This document shows positions 43,553 to 52,804 of a DNA stretch of 58,215 nt, one piece after another. Below the pieces are notes generated by a model, which did no database searches, was not told the origin of the DNA, and saw nothing but the letters and a program-made list of their open reading frames with translations. A program made the position numbers and the translations under genes. How positions within the stretch are numbered: the first letter of the stretch is position 1; the number at the start of each line of letters is the position of its first letter. The DNA is from an uncultured Clostridia bacterium (GTDB lineage Bacteria > Bacillota > Clostridia > TANB77 > CAG-508), in the NCBI GenBank assembly GCA_944387435.1, contig CALXEW010000010.1:1-58215 (forward strand), read 5' to 3'.

Positions 43553-44668
43553 ATGAGAGTAATAATTGCGGCAGCTGGAACAGCAGGACATATAAATCCA
43601 GGTCTTGCGATAGCAAATAAAATAAAAAAAGAACAAAGTGGCTCAGAAATTATATTTATTGGAACAACGAGAGGTTTAGAAAATGATTTGGTTCCAAGAG
43701 CAGGATACAAATTAAAAACTATAGATGCTTATGGATTGAGTAAAGAAATATCAATAGATAATTTAAAGAAAATGTATAAGACGTTAAAAGGATTTGGCGA
43801 GGCAAAAAAGATAATAAAAGAATTTAAACCAGATATAGTAATAGGAACAGGTGGATATATTTGTGGTGCGACAATTACAGCAGCACATAGCTTAAAGATT
43901 CCAACATTATTACATGAAAGCAATGCTTTTCCAGGAAAAGCTGTAAAAATGCTTGCGAAAAAGGCTGATACAATACTTGTTTCTTTTGAGGATGCGGTTC
44001 CAAGAATAAAAAATTGTAAAAATGTAGTGTTTACCGGAACACCTGTAAAAATAAGAAAACAAAATTATTCTACTGAAGAGAGAAATAGAATAATATATGG
44101 CGTAGACTTAGAAGTAAACAAGCCAATAGTATTAGTATTTGGTGGAAGTCAAGGAGCTAAAAAAATTAACGACACAATAATAGAAATAATAAAGAACAAA
44201 CTAAATAAAGAATACCAAATGATTTGGGCAACGGGACCAAAACAATTCGATAATATAAAAGAAGAATTAGAAGAATTAGGTTTAAATATAAATAATATTT
44301 CAAATATTAAAATATTACCATATATATATAATATGGAAGAGATTATGAATGTTGTAGATGTAATAGTCGCAAGAAGCGGAGCAATGACAATTACAGAAAT
44401 ATCAAATTTAGGAAAACCATCAATACTTATTCCACTTCCAAATGTGAGTCATAATCATCAATTATATAATGCAAAAGTGCTAGAAAAAATAGGAGCAGCT
44501 AGAATAATATTAAATGATGAAATTGATGGAAATAAGTTAAATAATACAATAGAAGAAATTGTATTAAATAAAGAAAATGTTAAAACAATGGAAGAAAATG
44601 CTTTAAAAATATCGACAGCTGATGCAGAAGATAAGATATATGAAGAAATAAGAAAGTTAGTTAAATAG
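43553..44668 (+). CDS. murG: Lipid II synthase MurG
   Basis: A 371-residue GT28 glycosyltransferase adding GlcNAc to lipid I. N-terminal AAGTAGHINPGLAIA is the glycine-rich acceptor loop; GTGGYICGATITAAH and LHESNAFPGKA follow. The C-terminal donor half has VFGGSQGAKKIND, ARSGAMTITEIS and PLPNVSHNHQLYNA. TAGGAGGAT precedes the ATG. It ends the recognisable cell-wall cluster; ftsQ/divIB, ftsA and ftsZ are absent from the window. Confidence 0.95.
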   Translation: MRVIIAAAGTAGHINPGLAIANKIKKEQSGSEIIFIGTTRGLENDLVPRAGYKLKTIDAYGLSKEISIDNLKKMYKTLKGFGEAKKIIKEFKPDIVIGTGGYICGATITAAHSLKIPTLLHESNAFPGKAVKMLAKKADTILVSFEDAVPRIKNCKNVVFTGTPVKIRKQNYSTEERNRIIYGVDLEVNKPIVLVFGGSQGAKKINDTIIEIIKNKLNKEYQMIWATGPKQFDNIKEELEELGLNINNISNIKILPYIYNMEEIMNVVDVIVARSGAMTITEISNLGKPSILIPLPNVSHNHQLYNAKVLEKIGAARIILNDEIDGNKLNNTIEEIVLNKENVKTMEENALKISTADAEDKIYEEIRKLVK

Positions 44669-44678
44669 AGGGAAAACA

Positions 44679-46133
44679 ATGATTAAAAATGTACAATTTA
44701 AAATAATTTTAGTATTTTTCTTAGTAGGAATAATTTTAATAGGAGGTCTTGGATGTTTTTATATTTATTCATTAAATGTGTTAAATGATAGTATAAATAG
44801 TGGAACATTAGAAGGCTTGGGGCAAGTTATTAATATTATAAACAATATAAAATCTAATACATTTTTAGCATTAATAGTATGTACGGCTGTTTTTATAGTT
44901 GTAGGAATTTTAATTTTTGTATTTTTATCAAAGTTTGTAATTTATCCAATAAATAAATTAATAAAAAGTGCTGAAAAAATAACAGAGGAAGATTCAAAAG
45001 ATGGAACAAAGAAGACTAAGTCAAGAAAGAAAACCGAGATGGATAATTTAGAAAATGTACTTGGTCTTATGACTACTGAATTAAAGGAAAAATTAAGTGA
45101 AGTATCGACGCAGAAAAATCAAATAGAAACAATACTTCTGCATATGACTGATGGGATTATTGCATTTAATAGACAAGGTGATGTTATTTTAATAAATCCA
45201 GCAGCTAAGAAGTTTTTGAGTATAAGACCAGAAGATGAAACTTTTGATGATATATTTAAAAAATTTGATGTAAGTATAAATATGGAAAAAATCATTTATT
45301 TGGAAAATTGGACATCAACAGAACAAAGAATAAAGGTTGATGATAACTATGTAAATGTATTTTTTGCACCATTTAAAAATGATACAGAAAGGCCAGATGG
45401 TGTAATTGCCGTTATTCAAGATATTACAGAACATGTAAAATTAGATAACATGCAAAAAGAATTAGTTGCGGATGTATCACATGAATTGAAAACACCAATA
45501 ACTTCAATTATGGGATATGCAGATACTTTATTAGAAGGTGAATACGATAAAGAAACACAAAGTAAATTCTTAAATGTAATTGCAACAGAAGCAAGACGAA
45601 TGGCAAGATTAGTTACAGATTTATTAACACTTTCAAGATATGATAATAATAATAAATCAGTAACTAAAGAATCTTTTGATTTAGGTGATTTAGTAAAAAA
45701 ATGCCAGGACAAGCTAGGAATAGAAATAAAGAAAAAAAATCATAAAGTAAATTGCTTTGTAACAGCAGATGTACCACCAGTTTATGCAAATAAAGATGAT
45801 ATAGAAAGAGTAGTTTTAAATATATTATCAAATAGTATAAAATATACGCAAGATTGTGGAGAGATAAAGATATATGTGGGGTTTGTTTATAATGATGCAT
45901 ATATTAAAGTGTTTGATAATGGAATAGGAATTCCAGAGGAAGATTTGGGAAGAATTTTTGAAAGATTTTATCGTGTAGATAAAGCTCGTACGAGAGAAAT
46001 GGGAGGAACAGGCCTTGGACTTTCTATTGCAAAAGAAATCTTAGATAAAAATGGCGGAAATATAGATATTAAAAGTGTAGTAGGACAGGGAACTGAAGTT
46101 GTAATTAGAATTCCAACAAAAGGAGAATTTTAA
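44679..46133 (+). CDS. WalK/PhoR-like sensor histidine kinase
   Basis: A 484-residue kinase with two membrane helices (about 8-28 and 62-84) around a short external loop, a HAMP linker, a coiled coil, and a PAS domain (LLHMTDGIIAFNRQGDVILINPAA, about 150-260). HisKA contains ADVSHELKTPITSIMGYADTL with the phospho-His. The ATPase domain has NLSNSIKYT-like N-box residues, FDNGIGIPEEDLGRIFERFYR and GGTGLGLSIAKEI. It starts 10 bases after murG with no regulator gene beside it. The response regulator at 25344 is the only candidate partner seen. A link to cell-wall control is suggested by location. Confidence 0.88.
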   Translation: MIKNVQFKIILVFFLVGIILIGGLGCFYIYSLNVLNDSINSGTLEGLGQVINIINNIKSNTFLALIVCTAVFIVVGILIFVFLSKFVIYPINKLIKSAEKITEEDSKDGTKKTKSRKKTEMDNLENVLGLMTTELKEKLSEVSTQKNQIETILLHMTDGIIAFNRQGDVILINPAAKKFLSIRPEDETFDDIFKKFDVSINMEKIIYLENWTSTEQRIKVDDNYVNVFFAPFKNDTERPDGVIAVIQDITEHVKLDNMQKELVADVSHELKTPITSIMGYADTLLEGEYDKETQSKFLNVIATEARRMARLVTDLLTLSRYDNNNKSVTKESFDLGDLVKKCQDKLGIEIKKKNHKVNCFVTADVPPVYANKDDIERVVLNILSNSIKYTQDCGEIKIYVGFVYNDAYIKVFDNGIGIPEEDLGRIFERFYRVDKARTREMGGTGLGLSIAKEILDKNGGNIDIKSVVGQGTEVVIRIPTKGEF

Positions 46134-46205
46134 GTTGATAAATTCTGAAAAATAATGTATAATAGAAAAGTCAAAAACAAAAGTTAAAATAAGGGAGAGA
46201 TAGAT

Positions 46206-46847
46206 TTGAATTCAACAGTTAAAGAAATATTAGAATGGGTATATTGTATTATAATTGCACTTGTACTTGCAATGTTATTTCGTTATTTTATAGGAACGCC
46301 AACTATTGTGCAGATGAATTCTATGTATCCAACGTTAGAACCAGACCAAAGGTTATGGTTAAACAGATGGGGAAGAACAACAAAGACTTTACCGGAAAGA
46401 GGAGAGATAATAACTTTCGAAGAACCAGCAAAAACTGAATATTCAGAATCTGAAAGAGATTTATCAAATCCAGTAGCGCAGTATGAAGAAAGAAATGCTT
46501 GGGAATGGTTTGTTAAAAACTTTTTAGAAATAGGAAAGAGAAGTTATATTAAAAGAGTAATAGCACTTCCGGGAGAGCATGTCCAGATAAAAGATGGAAA
46601 AGTATATATTAATGGTGAAGAGCTGGATGAACCATATTTGCAGGATGGAATAGTAACAGATGTATTAGGTGTACGAGGAGCTCCTTTTGATGATTTTGTT
46701 GTTCCCGAAAATTGTGTATTTGCAATGGGTGATAATAGAAGTCATAGTACAGACTGCAGATCCTTTGGTTGTATTCCATTAGAAGAAATAGAAAGTACAG
46801 TTGCGATTAGAATTTGGCCACTAGATAAATGGGGAAAAATAGAATAA
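46206..46847 (+). CDS. lepB: Type I signal peptidase
   Basis: A 213-residue membrane protease removing Sec signal peptides. One N-terminal membrane helix (about 10-28) precedes the catalytic Ser in QMNSMYPTLEP and Lys in YIKRVIALPGEHV. The third box reads AMGDNRSHSTDCRSFG, where Cys replaces the usual Ser of DSR. The start is TTG, preceded by GGGAGAGA. An insertion of about 45 residues lies between the first two boxes. Confidence 0.93.
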   Translation: MNSTVKEILEWVYCIIIALVLAMLFRYFIGTPTIVQMNSMYPTLEPDQRLWLNRWGRTTKTLPERGEIITFEEPAKTEYSESERDLSNPVAQYEERNAWEWFVKNFLEIGKRSYIKRVIALPGEHVQIKDGKVYINGEELDEPYLQDGIVTDVLGVRGAPFDDFVVPENCVFAMGDNRSHSTDCRSFGCIPLEEIESTVAIRIWPLDKWGKIE

Positions 46848-46860
46848 AAGGAGAATACTG

Positions 46861-47748
46861 ATGTTTCAAGATATTCTAGGAAATGATAAAATAAAAGAAC
46901 TATTACAAGAAACAATTAAAAATGAAAAGGTTTCACATAGTTATTTGTTTATAGGTCAAGCAGGTATTGGTAAGAAAATGTTAGCAAAAGAATTTGCAAA
47001 AGCAGTACTTTGTTTAGAAAATAATAAGTGTTGTGATACATGTAAATCATGCCTAGAATTTGACAGTCAAAATAATCCTGATTTTGTATTAATTGAACCA
47101 GAAGGAAATAATATAAAAATAGAGCAAATTAGAAATATGCAAAGGAAAGTACAAGAAAAACCAATTATATCAGGTAAAAAAATTTATATAATAGATAATG
47201 CAGATCTTATGACGCAAGAAGCTCAAAATGCTTTGTTAAAGACATTAGAAGAGCCACCAGAGTTCGTAACAATTATTTTAATTGGAGAAAATGAAAATGC
47301 ATTTCTTGCTACAATAAAATCAAGATGTATGATATTACATTTTAACTCTATTTCTAATTTAGACATGAAAAAGTATTTAGAAGATAATTATCATATGAAT
47401 GTTACATCCAATATGTTAGATGTATTTCACGGAAGTATTGGAAAAGCGATAGAGATTAAGGACAAGCAAGAGACATACTTATTAATAGAACAAGCAATTG
47501 AGAATTTGGAAAAAGAAGATTTAATAGATTTAATAAAAAAATTAGATATATTATATACTTCAAAAGAAGAAATATTAGATATGTTAGATTATATAAATAT
47601 AATCCTATTAAAAAAATCGAAACAAAATGTAAATTACACAGATTGTATAAAAATTGTGGAAGATACCAAAAGAAGAATTAATCAAAATGCAAATTATGAT
47701 ATGAGTATAGACAATATGTTATTTAATATTTGGGAGGAAGTAGTTTGA
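46861..47748 (+). CDS. holB: DNA polymerase III delta' subunit
   Basis: A 295-residue clamp-loader subunit. It shows HSYLFIGQAGIGKKML (Walker A-like), four clustered zinc cysteines in CLENNKCCDTCKSC, IYIIDNADLMTQEAQNALLKTLEEPPE (Walker B and SRC region) and IKSRCMILHF. AAAAGGAG precedes the ATG. ricT overlaps its end by 4 bases, the usual Firmicute holB-ricT pairing. Confidence 0.92.
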   Translation: MFQDILGNDKIKELLQETIKNEKVSHSYLFIGQAGIGKKMLAKEFAKAVLCLENNKCCDTCKSCLEFDSQNNPDFVLIEPEGNNIKIEQIRNMQRKVQEKPIISGKKIYIIDNADLMTQEAQNALLKTLEEPPEFVTIILIGENENAFLATIKSRCMILHFNSISNLDMKKYLEDNYHMNVTSNMLDVFHGSIGKAIEIKDKQETYLLIEQAIENLEKEDLIDLIKKLDILYTSKEEILDMLDYINIILLKKSKQNVNYTDCIKIVEDTKRRINQNANYDMSIDNMLFNIWEEVV

Positions 47749-48668
47749 AAAATATAATAGGAGTTAGATTTAAAAAATTAGGTAAAATATATTTCTTTAA
47801 TCCTAAAAATTTAAAAGTAAAAAAGGGAGTAAAAGTAATAGTTGAGACGGCTCAAGGTGAAGAATATGGTGAAGTTGTAATTCCTAATCGATTTGTTGAA
47901 GATGAAAAAATAATTGCACCTTTAAAAAAGGTTATTAGAATTGCAAATGGAAGAGACCATAAACATTTTGAAGAGTGTAGGAGAAAAGAAAAAGAAGCTT
48001 TTAAAACATGCCAAAAGAAAATAAAAGAACATGGATTAGCTATGACATTAACAGATGTAGAATATAAATTTGATGATAGCAAAATCTTATTCTATTTTAC
48101 AGCTGATGGAAGAATAGACTTTAGAGAGTTAGTAAAAGACTTAGCAGCAATTTATAAAACTAGAATTGAGTTAAGACAAATAGGCGTAAGAGATGAAGTA
48201 AAAAGAATAGGAGGAAATGGTGTTTGTGGAAGAGAACTTTGCTGTTGTACATTCTTAAGAGATTTTGAAGCAGTGTCAATAAAGATGGCGAAAGAACAAA
48301 ATTTATCTCTTAATCCAAGTAAAATATCAGGAAATTGTGGTAGGCTTATGTGCTGCTTAAAATATGAAAGTGGTGTTTATGAGGAAAAATTGGAAAGACT
48401 TCCAAGCATTGGAGCAATTGTTAAAACACCAGATGGTGAAGGTGAAGTTGATAATATAGAAACTTTAAGAGAAATTATTAGAGTAAAAGTAAAAGATGGA
48501 GATAATATAGTATCAAAGAAATATCCAGCAAGTGAAATTACTATAATTAAAGATAATAAGGCTGAAAAGGTTGATGAAGAAGAAATAGAACACAAACAAG
48601 AATTAGAAGAACTAGAAAAATTAGAACAAGAAGATAAGAAGATGGAGACTAATGAAGACGAGTTTTAA
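47745..48668 (+). CDS. ricT: PSP1-domain protein RicT
   Basis: A 307-residue protein with the PSP1 domain: VRFKKLGKIYFFNP, EYGEVVIPNRFV, DGRIDFRELVKDLA, RIELRQIGVRDEVKRIGGNGVCGRELCCCTFL, then NCGRLMCCLKYES. The CCC and CC motifs bind iron-sulfur clusters in the Bacillus Y-complex (RicA/F/T), which directs RNase Y processing. The TTG at 47745 is preferred over the TTG at 47730, because GGGAGGA lies 6 bases before it. It overlaps the holB stop, implying coupled translation. The C-terminal 40 residues are acidic. Confidence 0.92.
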   Translation: MKNIIGVRFKKLGKIYFFNPKNLKVKKGVKVIVETAQGEEYGEVVIPNRFVEDEKIIAPLKKVIRIANGRDHKHFEECRRKEKEAFKTCQKKIKEHGLAMTLTDVEYKFDDSKILFYFTADGRIDFRELVKDLAAIYKTRIELRQIGVRDEVKRIGGNGVCGRELCCCTFLRDFEAVSIKMAKEQNLSLNPSKISGNCGRLMCCLKYESGVYEEKLERLPSIGAIVKTPDGEGEVDNIETLREIIRVKVKDGDNIVSKKYPASEITIIKDNKAEKVDEEEIEHKQELEELEKLEQEDKKMETNEDEF

Positions 48669-48685
48669 TACTCGTTTTTGTTTTA
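48657..48685 (+). terminator. Terminator after ricT
   Basis: ACGAG pairs with CTCGT around a T-rich loop that contains the stop codon, followed by TTTTGTTTT. Confidence 0.65.
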
Positions 48686-48713
48686 TAAAAATATAAAAAG
48701 TAGGAGAAATATA

Positions 48714-49094
48714 ATGAAAGTATTAACAATAAAACAACCATGGGCAAGCTTGATAATTGAAGGTTATAAAAGATTTGAGTTTAGGAGTTGGAAAACAAAA
48801 TATAGAGGAGAATTATTAATTCATGCAGGAAAATCTGTTGATAAAGAAGCTTATGAAAGACTAAAAGGCTATTTAAAGGATATGCCTTTAGGAAAGATTA
48901 TTGGGAAGGTAGAACTTACAGATTGTATAAAAACAACTCCTGAATTCTTTGAAGAGAGATTAAAAGAAAATAAAGATATTTATACAAAAAGCATATTTAA
49001 AGAGGACTACGCATGGCAAGTTGAATTAAAAGAAAAGTTTGATAAACCAATAGATGTAAAGGGAAAATTAGGGTTATGGGATTATGAAGAATAG
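48714..49094 (+). CDS. ASCH-domain protein
   Basis: A 126-residue protein with the ASCH fold: VLTIKQPWASLIIEGYKRFEFRSW at the start (conserved K-Q-P-W and the GxKxxE/FR turn), RGELLIHAGK, and IIGKVELTDCI near the middle. ASCH proteins are small RNA-binding barrels; some cut or bind RNA. The ATG at 48714 follows GTAGGAGAAA; an ATG 12 codons upstream lies inside the preceding terminator. A short hairpin (CAGGA/TCCTG, 49099-49113) follows the stop. Confidence 0.8.
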   Translation: MKVLTIKQPWASLIIEGYKRFEFRSWKTKYRGELLIHAGKSVDKEAYERLKGYLKDMPLGKIIGKVELTDCIKTTPEFFEERLKENKDIYTKSIFKEDYAWQVELKEKFDKPIDVKGKLGLWDYEE

Positions 49095-49115
49095 AAGACA
49101 GGAATAAATCCTGCC

Positions 49116-49280
49116 TTAATTTTTTATATCATTTAAATCCATATATGGAACACCAATATATAAATCTCTATTTCCATCAAGTGTGTGGTGTTTTATTATA
49201 GAATAACCTTCAGGAGAAGCGGGTGGATATCTATAGATACGTGTTCCTCCATCACTTGTATCACTTCTCGTAATGTATTC
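49116..49280 (-). pseudogene. C-terminal fragment of an unidentified protein
   Basis: The minus strand encodes 54 residues (EYITRSDTSDGGTRIYRYPP..., ending YMDLNDIKN) that look like a genuine folded C-terminus. The frame is closed by TGA right before the first codon and has no start. It joins directly to the truncated sigma gene, so a deletion may have fused the two relics. Confidence 0.4.
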
Positions 49281-49290
49281 TCATAATTTT

Positions 49291-49569
49291 TTATTGGGAT
49301 AGTTCTTTTTTACTGTTCAAATAGTTTATAGTACGTGATTTAGCAATTAGATACAGATAAGATTTTAGAGAATATTTATCATCATATTTTTCTTTATGTT
49401 CTAATAAATACATTACCGTATCTTGGTAAATATCTTGTGCTACATCTATATCTTTTACGTGTCGTGTTATAAAGTAAATAAGATTTTTCTCATATTTACT
49501 TATTATTGCATTAAAAGCTTCACTATTTTCAGCTAAGAATTCTTTATATAATTTTTTATCTTCTTCCAT
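49291..49569 (-). pseudogene. Truncated sigma-70-family factor, region 2 only
   Basis: A 92-residue product with sigma region 2: SEAFNAIISKYEKNLIYFITRHVKD, DVAQDIYQDTVMYLLEH (helix contacting core and -10) and SLKSYLYLIAKSRTINYL. Region 4, needed for -35 recognition, is absent; the frame ends in KKELSQ and a stop. Downstream lies an unrelated C-terminal fragment. It is therefore most likely the broken remains of a small ECF-type sigma gene. A short anti-sigma-like product remains possible. Confidence 0.65.
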
Positions 49570-49696
49570 ATTTTACTTCTATACTAATAATACAATAAAA
49601 GGATAAAAAGTCTAAACATTACTTATTTCTAACCTGAAAATTTCTTGAAAATATGATATAATATGGTGAGAAATATAATTAATTGGAGAGAGTTGC

Positions 49697-50194
49697 ATGA
49701 GAAGAATAGAAGAAATTATAGGTGACAAAATAATTGATTTAGCACATTATGTATTATCAAAAATTGTAAAACCAGATATAACAATAGATAAAGTTACAGA
49801 ATTGATTGAAGATGAAGTTGAAAGAATAAAGCAAGAATATGGAATAGAAGGGATAATTCTAGATGTTGATGATACTCTAAGAAAAGAAATGAAAAATATT
49901 CCAAAGTGCAATCAAGATTGGATTGAAAGTTTGAGAGGAAAATTTAAAATTATAGTATTGAGTAATGGTGTAGATAAAGAAATAGAAGAGTATTTTAGAA
50001 CAAGAGGAATAGATTATATAGGTTTTGCTCTAAAACCATTAAAGAGAAACTTTAGAAAGGCTTTTGAAAAGATGAATTTACCTCCAGATAAAGTACTTGT
50101 TATAGGAAATGATTTACTTGACGATATACATGGAGGGAAAAGAAACAATATGAAAACGGTTTTAGTTAGAGGAGTAGAAGATGAGGAAAGATAG
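49697..50194 (+). CDS. yqeG: YqeG-type HAD phosphatase
   Basis: A 165-residue HAD-superfamily IIIA hydrolase. Motif I is LDVDDTLRKE, motif II is VLSNGVDKE, motif III includes LKPLKRNFRKAF and motif IV is VIGNDLLDDIHGG. The Firmicute YqeG family is linked to ribosome biogenesis genes and resembles phosphatidylglycerophosphate phosphatases. It stands alone here, 103 bases after the broken sigma region. Start context GGAGAGAGTTGC precedes the ATG. Confidence 0.85.
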   Translation: MRRIEEIIGDKIIDLAHYVLSKIVKPDITIDKVTELIEDEVERIKQEYGIEGIILDVDDTLRKEMKNIPKCNQDWIESLRGKFKIIVLSNGVDKEIEEYFRTRGIDYIGFALKPLKRNFRKAFEKMNLPPDKVLVIGNDLLDDIHGGKRNNMKTVLVRGVEDEER

Positions 50195-50278
50195 ATACTT
50201 GTTATATAAGTGCTTTAATAGTTATGTTAAAAGTTCCAATATCACTTTGTACTAAATTTAGTTTGTTTCTACAAATGT

Positions 50279-50371
50279 CTAAACTTTTTTAAATTTACAA
50301 TCCAATTTGGCCTCAAATATTGGGAATTCATCTTTGTATCTTTTATCATAATTAACATGTTTACCAATCAT
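50279..50371 (-). pseudogene. Short minus-strand ORF or gene fragment in the 50195-50593 gap
   Basis: An ATG with a fair Shine-Dalgarno (GGGAGA) encodes 30 residues (MIGKHVNYDKRYKDEF...). After the TAG the same frame reads a few plausible residues (TFVETN) before further stops, so it may be a gene relic. The rest of this 400-base gap is AT-rich with no gene that I can support. Confidence 0.25.
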
Positions 50372-50593
50372 AGATCTCTCCCATTGTAGATATGTTTATT
50401 ATAAAACAAATAATGCTTATAGTTAAAGAGAAAATATTATTGGATTTATGATAATAGAGATAAAATAATTTACTTAGGAAAAAATTGGTTTAATATTCAT
50501 TGAAAGATAAAAATATTTAATATTTCTAAAAATTGTAGATAAATTATAACGAATGTGATAAAATTACAGAAAATACAATAAAGAGGTATGAAA

Positions 50594-51496
50594 ATGTCAG
50601 AAAAAATAAGACCATTTGTAAAATGGGCAGGGGGAAAAGGCAGTTTAATACCACAGCTAAATAAGTTCTACCCATATGAATTAAAAAACGGAATAATAGA
50701 AAGATATATAGAGCCATTTGTAGGAGGAGGAGCAGTATTAATAGATATATTGCAAAAATATGATGTTAGACAGGCATATGCATTTGATATAAATATGGAT
50801 TTAATAAATTCATATAATGTTATAAAAAATAATGTGCAAGAATTGATTACAAACTTAAAACGAATGGAATCAGAATATTTAAAATTGGAGCAAGAAGGAA
50901 GAAAAACTTATTTTTACAATAAGAGAGATGAATATAACAATTATAACTTGAAAGAAAATGAACAAAATATTCAGAGAGCAGCACAATTTATATACTTAAA
51001 TAGAACGTGCTTTAATGGTTTATATAGAGTAAATAAAAATGGAAGATTTAATGTTCCTGTCGGGAAATATAAGAATCCTACAATATGTGATGAACAAAAT
51101 TTAAGAAATTTATCAAATTTAATACAAAATGTACAATTCCAATATGGAGATTATAAAAAAAGTTTGAAATATGTAACAGAAAATACTTTTGTGTATTTTG
51201 ATCCACCGTACAGGCCATTGAATGTAACATCAGGATTTACATCATATACAAAAGAGGACTTTAATGATGATAATCAAACAGAATTAGCAACATTTTATAG
51301 AGAACTAAACGAAAGAAATGCAAAATTAATGCTAAGTAATTCAAATCCTAAAAACACAAATAAAGAAGATGATTTTTTTGATAATATATATCAAGGGTTT
51401 AATATAAATGAAATATATGCAAACAGAATGATAAATGCAAAATCAAATGAAAGAGGAAAGATATCTGAAATATTAGTAACAAACTATAATATATAA
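50594..51496 (+). CDS. dpnM: D12-class adenine methyltransferase of the DpnM type (GATC)
   Basis: A 300-residue N6-adenine methyltransferase. Motif X/I is KIRPFVKWAGGKG and YIEPFVGGGAVLIDI, and motif IV is YFDPPYRPLN; FIYLNRTCFNGLYRVN is the conserved D12 segment. With the genes below it forms a DpnII-type system in which GATC is methylated on double-stranded DNA. The second ATG (50594) is preferred, because the AAGAGG is one base before the first. It starts the four-gene operon. Confidence 0.92.
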   Translation: MSEKIRPFVKWAGGKGSLIPQLNKFYPYELKNGIIERYIEPFVGGGAVLIDILQKYDVRQAYAFDINMDLINSYNVIKNNVQELITNLKRMESEYLKLEQEGRKTYFYNKRDEYNNYNLKENEQNIQRAAQFIYLNRTCFNGLYRVNKNGRFNVPVGKYKNPTICDEQNLRNLSNLIQNVQFQYGDYKKSLKYVTENTFVYFDPPYRPLNVTSGFTSYTKEDFNDDNQTELATFYRELNERNAKLMLSNSNPKNTNKEDDFFDNIYQGFNINEIYANRMINAKSNERGKISEILVTNYNI

Positions 51497-51515
51497 TATA
51501 AAAATGGAGATACAA

Positions 51516-52001
51516 ATGGGAAAAATAAAAGAATTTATAGATGGTTCATTTTTAGAGTATAACAGAGGAAGTTTTGATGAATGGTGTGTATATTACACTA
51601 ATATGGAAGGAAAGAAAAAAGCACCAAAGGATGTAGATTATTTTGAAACTTTATATAATTTTTCTTTAAAATATGGAGCCAATAGAGTGTATTCTGATTA
51701 TGTAAAAATATATGATAGAACTGAAAAAATAGTGGATAAAGATGTATTAGTATATATAACACAGATTGCAAATGAATATGAAGAACAAGATGTGTTGGAA
51801 GTAGATATAATGTTTTCAATATTATATTTAGCAATGATATCTGAAGAAAATAAAGAATATTCAAAATTGGGAAAAAGAATAAAAAGATTAGGAATTTATT
51901 CTTTGTTAAAAGAGAACAGAAATATAGAAGAGTCAGCAGTTTTTATGAAAGGAATGAAATGGAGAGAAATAGATAAACTGTGCATTGAAAGAGGGTTTTA
52001 A
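51516..52001 (+). CDS. Unknown protein inside the DpnII-type operon
   Basis: A 161-residue acidic, helical protein (KEFIDGSFLEYNRGSFDEWC, ...YITQIANEYEEQDVLEVDIMF, ...KGMKWREIDKLCIERGF). No known domain is recognised. The ATG at 51516 follows TGGAGA; an ATG four codons earlier is possible. It lies between the two methyltransferase genes with gaps of 19 and 8 bases, a place normally empty in the three-gene DpnII operon. A controller, a chaperone or an auxiliary nuclease factor are all possible. Confidence 0.55.
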   Translation: MGKIKEFIDGSFLEYNRGSFDEWCVYYTNMEGKKKAPKDVDYFETLYNFSLKYGANRVYSDYVKIYDRTEKIVDKDVLVYITQIANEYEEQDVLEVDIMFSILYLAMISEENKEYSKLGKRIKRLGIYSLLKENRNIEESAVFMKGMKWREIDKLCIERGF

Positions 52002-52009
52002 ATAAAAAA

Positions 52010-52804
52010 GTGCAAGAATCTAAGAAGATAATCAAATATTATTTTGATGAAGAACATTTTAAATTAATAAAAGGAGATACATTTAAGACGTTAAGAAAAT
52101 TTGAGGATAAAGCAATAGATATAATATTTGCAGATCCACCATATTTCTTGTCAAATGGAGGAATAACATGTAGTGGCGGAAAAATGGTAAGTGTAAATAA
52201 AGGGAGTTGGGATGGGAGTTTAACGGCAACGAAAAAATATAAATTTAATAGAAAATGGATTCATGAATGTTATAGAATCCTAAAAGATGAAGGAACTATT
52301 TGGATAAGTGGAACTCTACATAATATATATTCAATAGGGATGGCTTTGGAAGAAGAAGGGTTTAAAATATTGAATAATATAACATGGCAAAAAACTAATC
52401 CACCTCCTAATCTAGCTTGTAAAACATTTACGCATTCTACAGAAACAATTTTATGGGCTAGAAAAAATATACCTAAAGTTAAATATAAGTTTAATTATGA
52501 ATTAATGAAAAAAATAAATAATAATAAACAAATGAAAGATGTTTGGACTACATCATTAACAAAGCCATCTGAAAAGAGACAAGGGAAACATCCAACACAG
52601 AAACCATTAGAATTATTAGAAAGAATAATATTAGCATCAACAGTGGAAAATGACCTGATTTTAGATCCCTTTTGTGGAAGTAGTACAACAGGAATAGCTG
52701 CAAATAAACTTAAAAGAAGATATATAGGAATTGATAATTCGGAAGAATATTTAAGCTTATCTATAAGAAGATATGAAGAATTAAAGGAGGAAAAAGATGC
52801 CTAG
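52010..52804 (+). CDS. dpnA: DpnA-type adenine methyltransferase
   Basis: A 264-residue beta-class methyltransferase. Motif IV is FADPPYFLSNGGITCSGGKM followed by NKGSWD, exactly the DpnA pattern; motif I is DPFCGSSTTGIAA near the C-terminus and HPTQKPLELLERII precedes it. DpnA methylates GATC also in single-stranded DNA, which protects incoming transforming DNA. The start is GTG with a weak, distant Shine-Dalgarno (AGAGGG). It overlaps the nuclease gene by 8 bases. Confidence 0.9.
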   Translation: MQESKKIIKYYFDEEHFKLIKGDTFKTLRKFEDKAIDIIFADPPYFLSNGGITCSGGKMVSVNKGSWDGSLTATKKYKFNRKWIHECYRILKDEGTIWISGTLHNIYSIGMALEEEGFKILNNITWQKTNPPPNLACKTFTHSTETILWARKNIPKVKYKFNYELMKKINNNKQMKDVWTTSLTKPSEKRQGKHPTQKPLELLERIILASTVENDLILDPFCGSSTTGIAANKLKRRYIGIDNSEEYLSLSIRRYEELKEEKDA

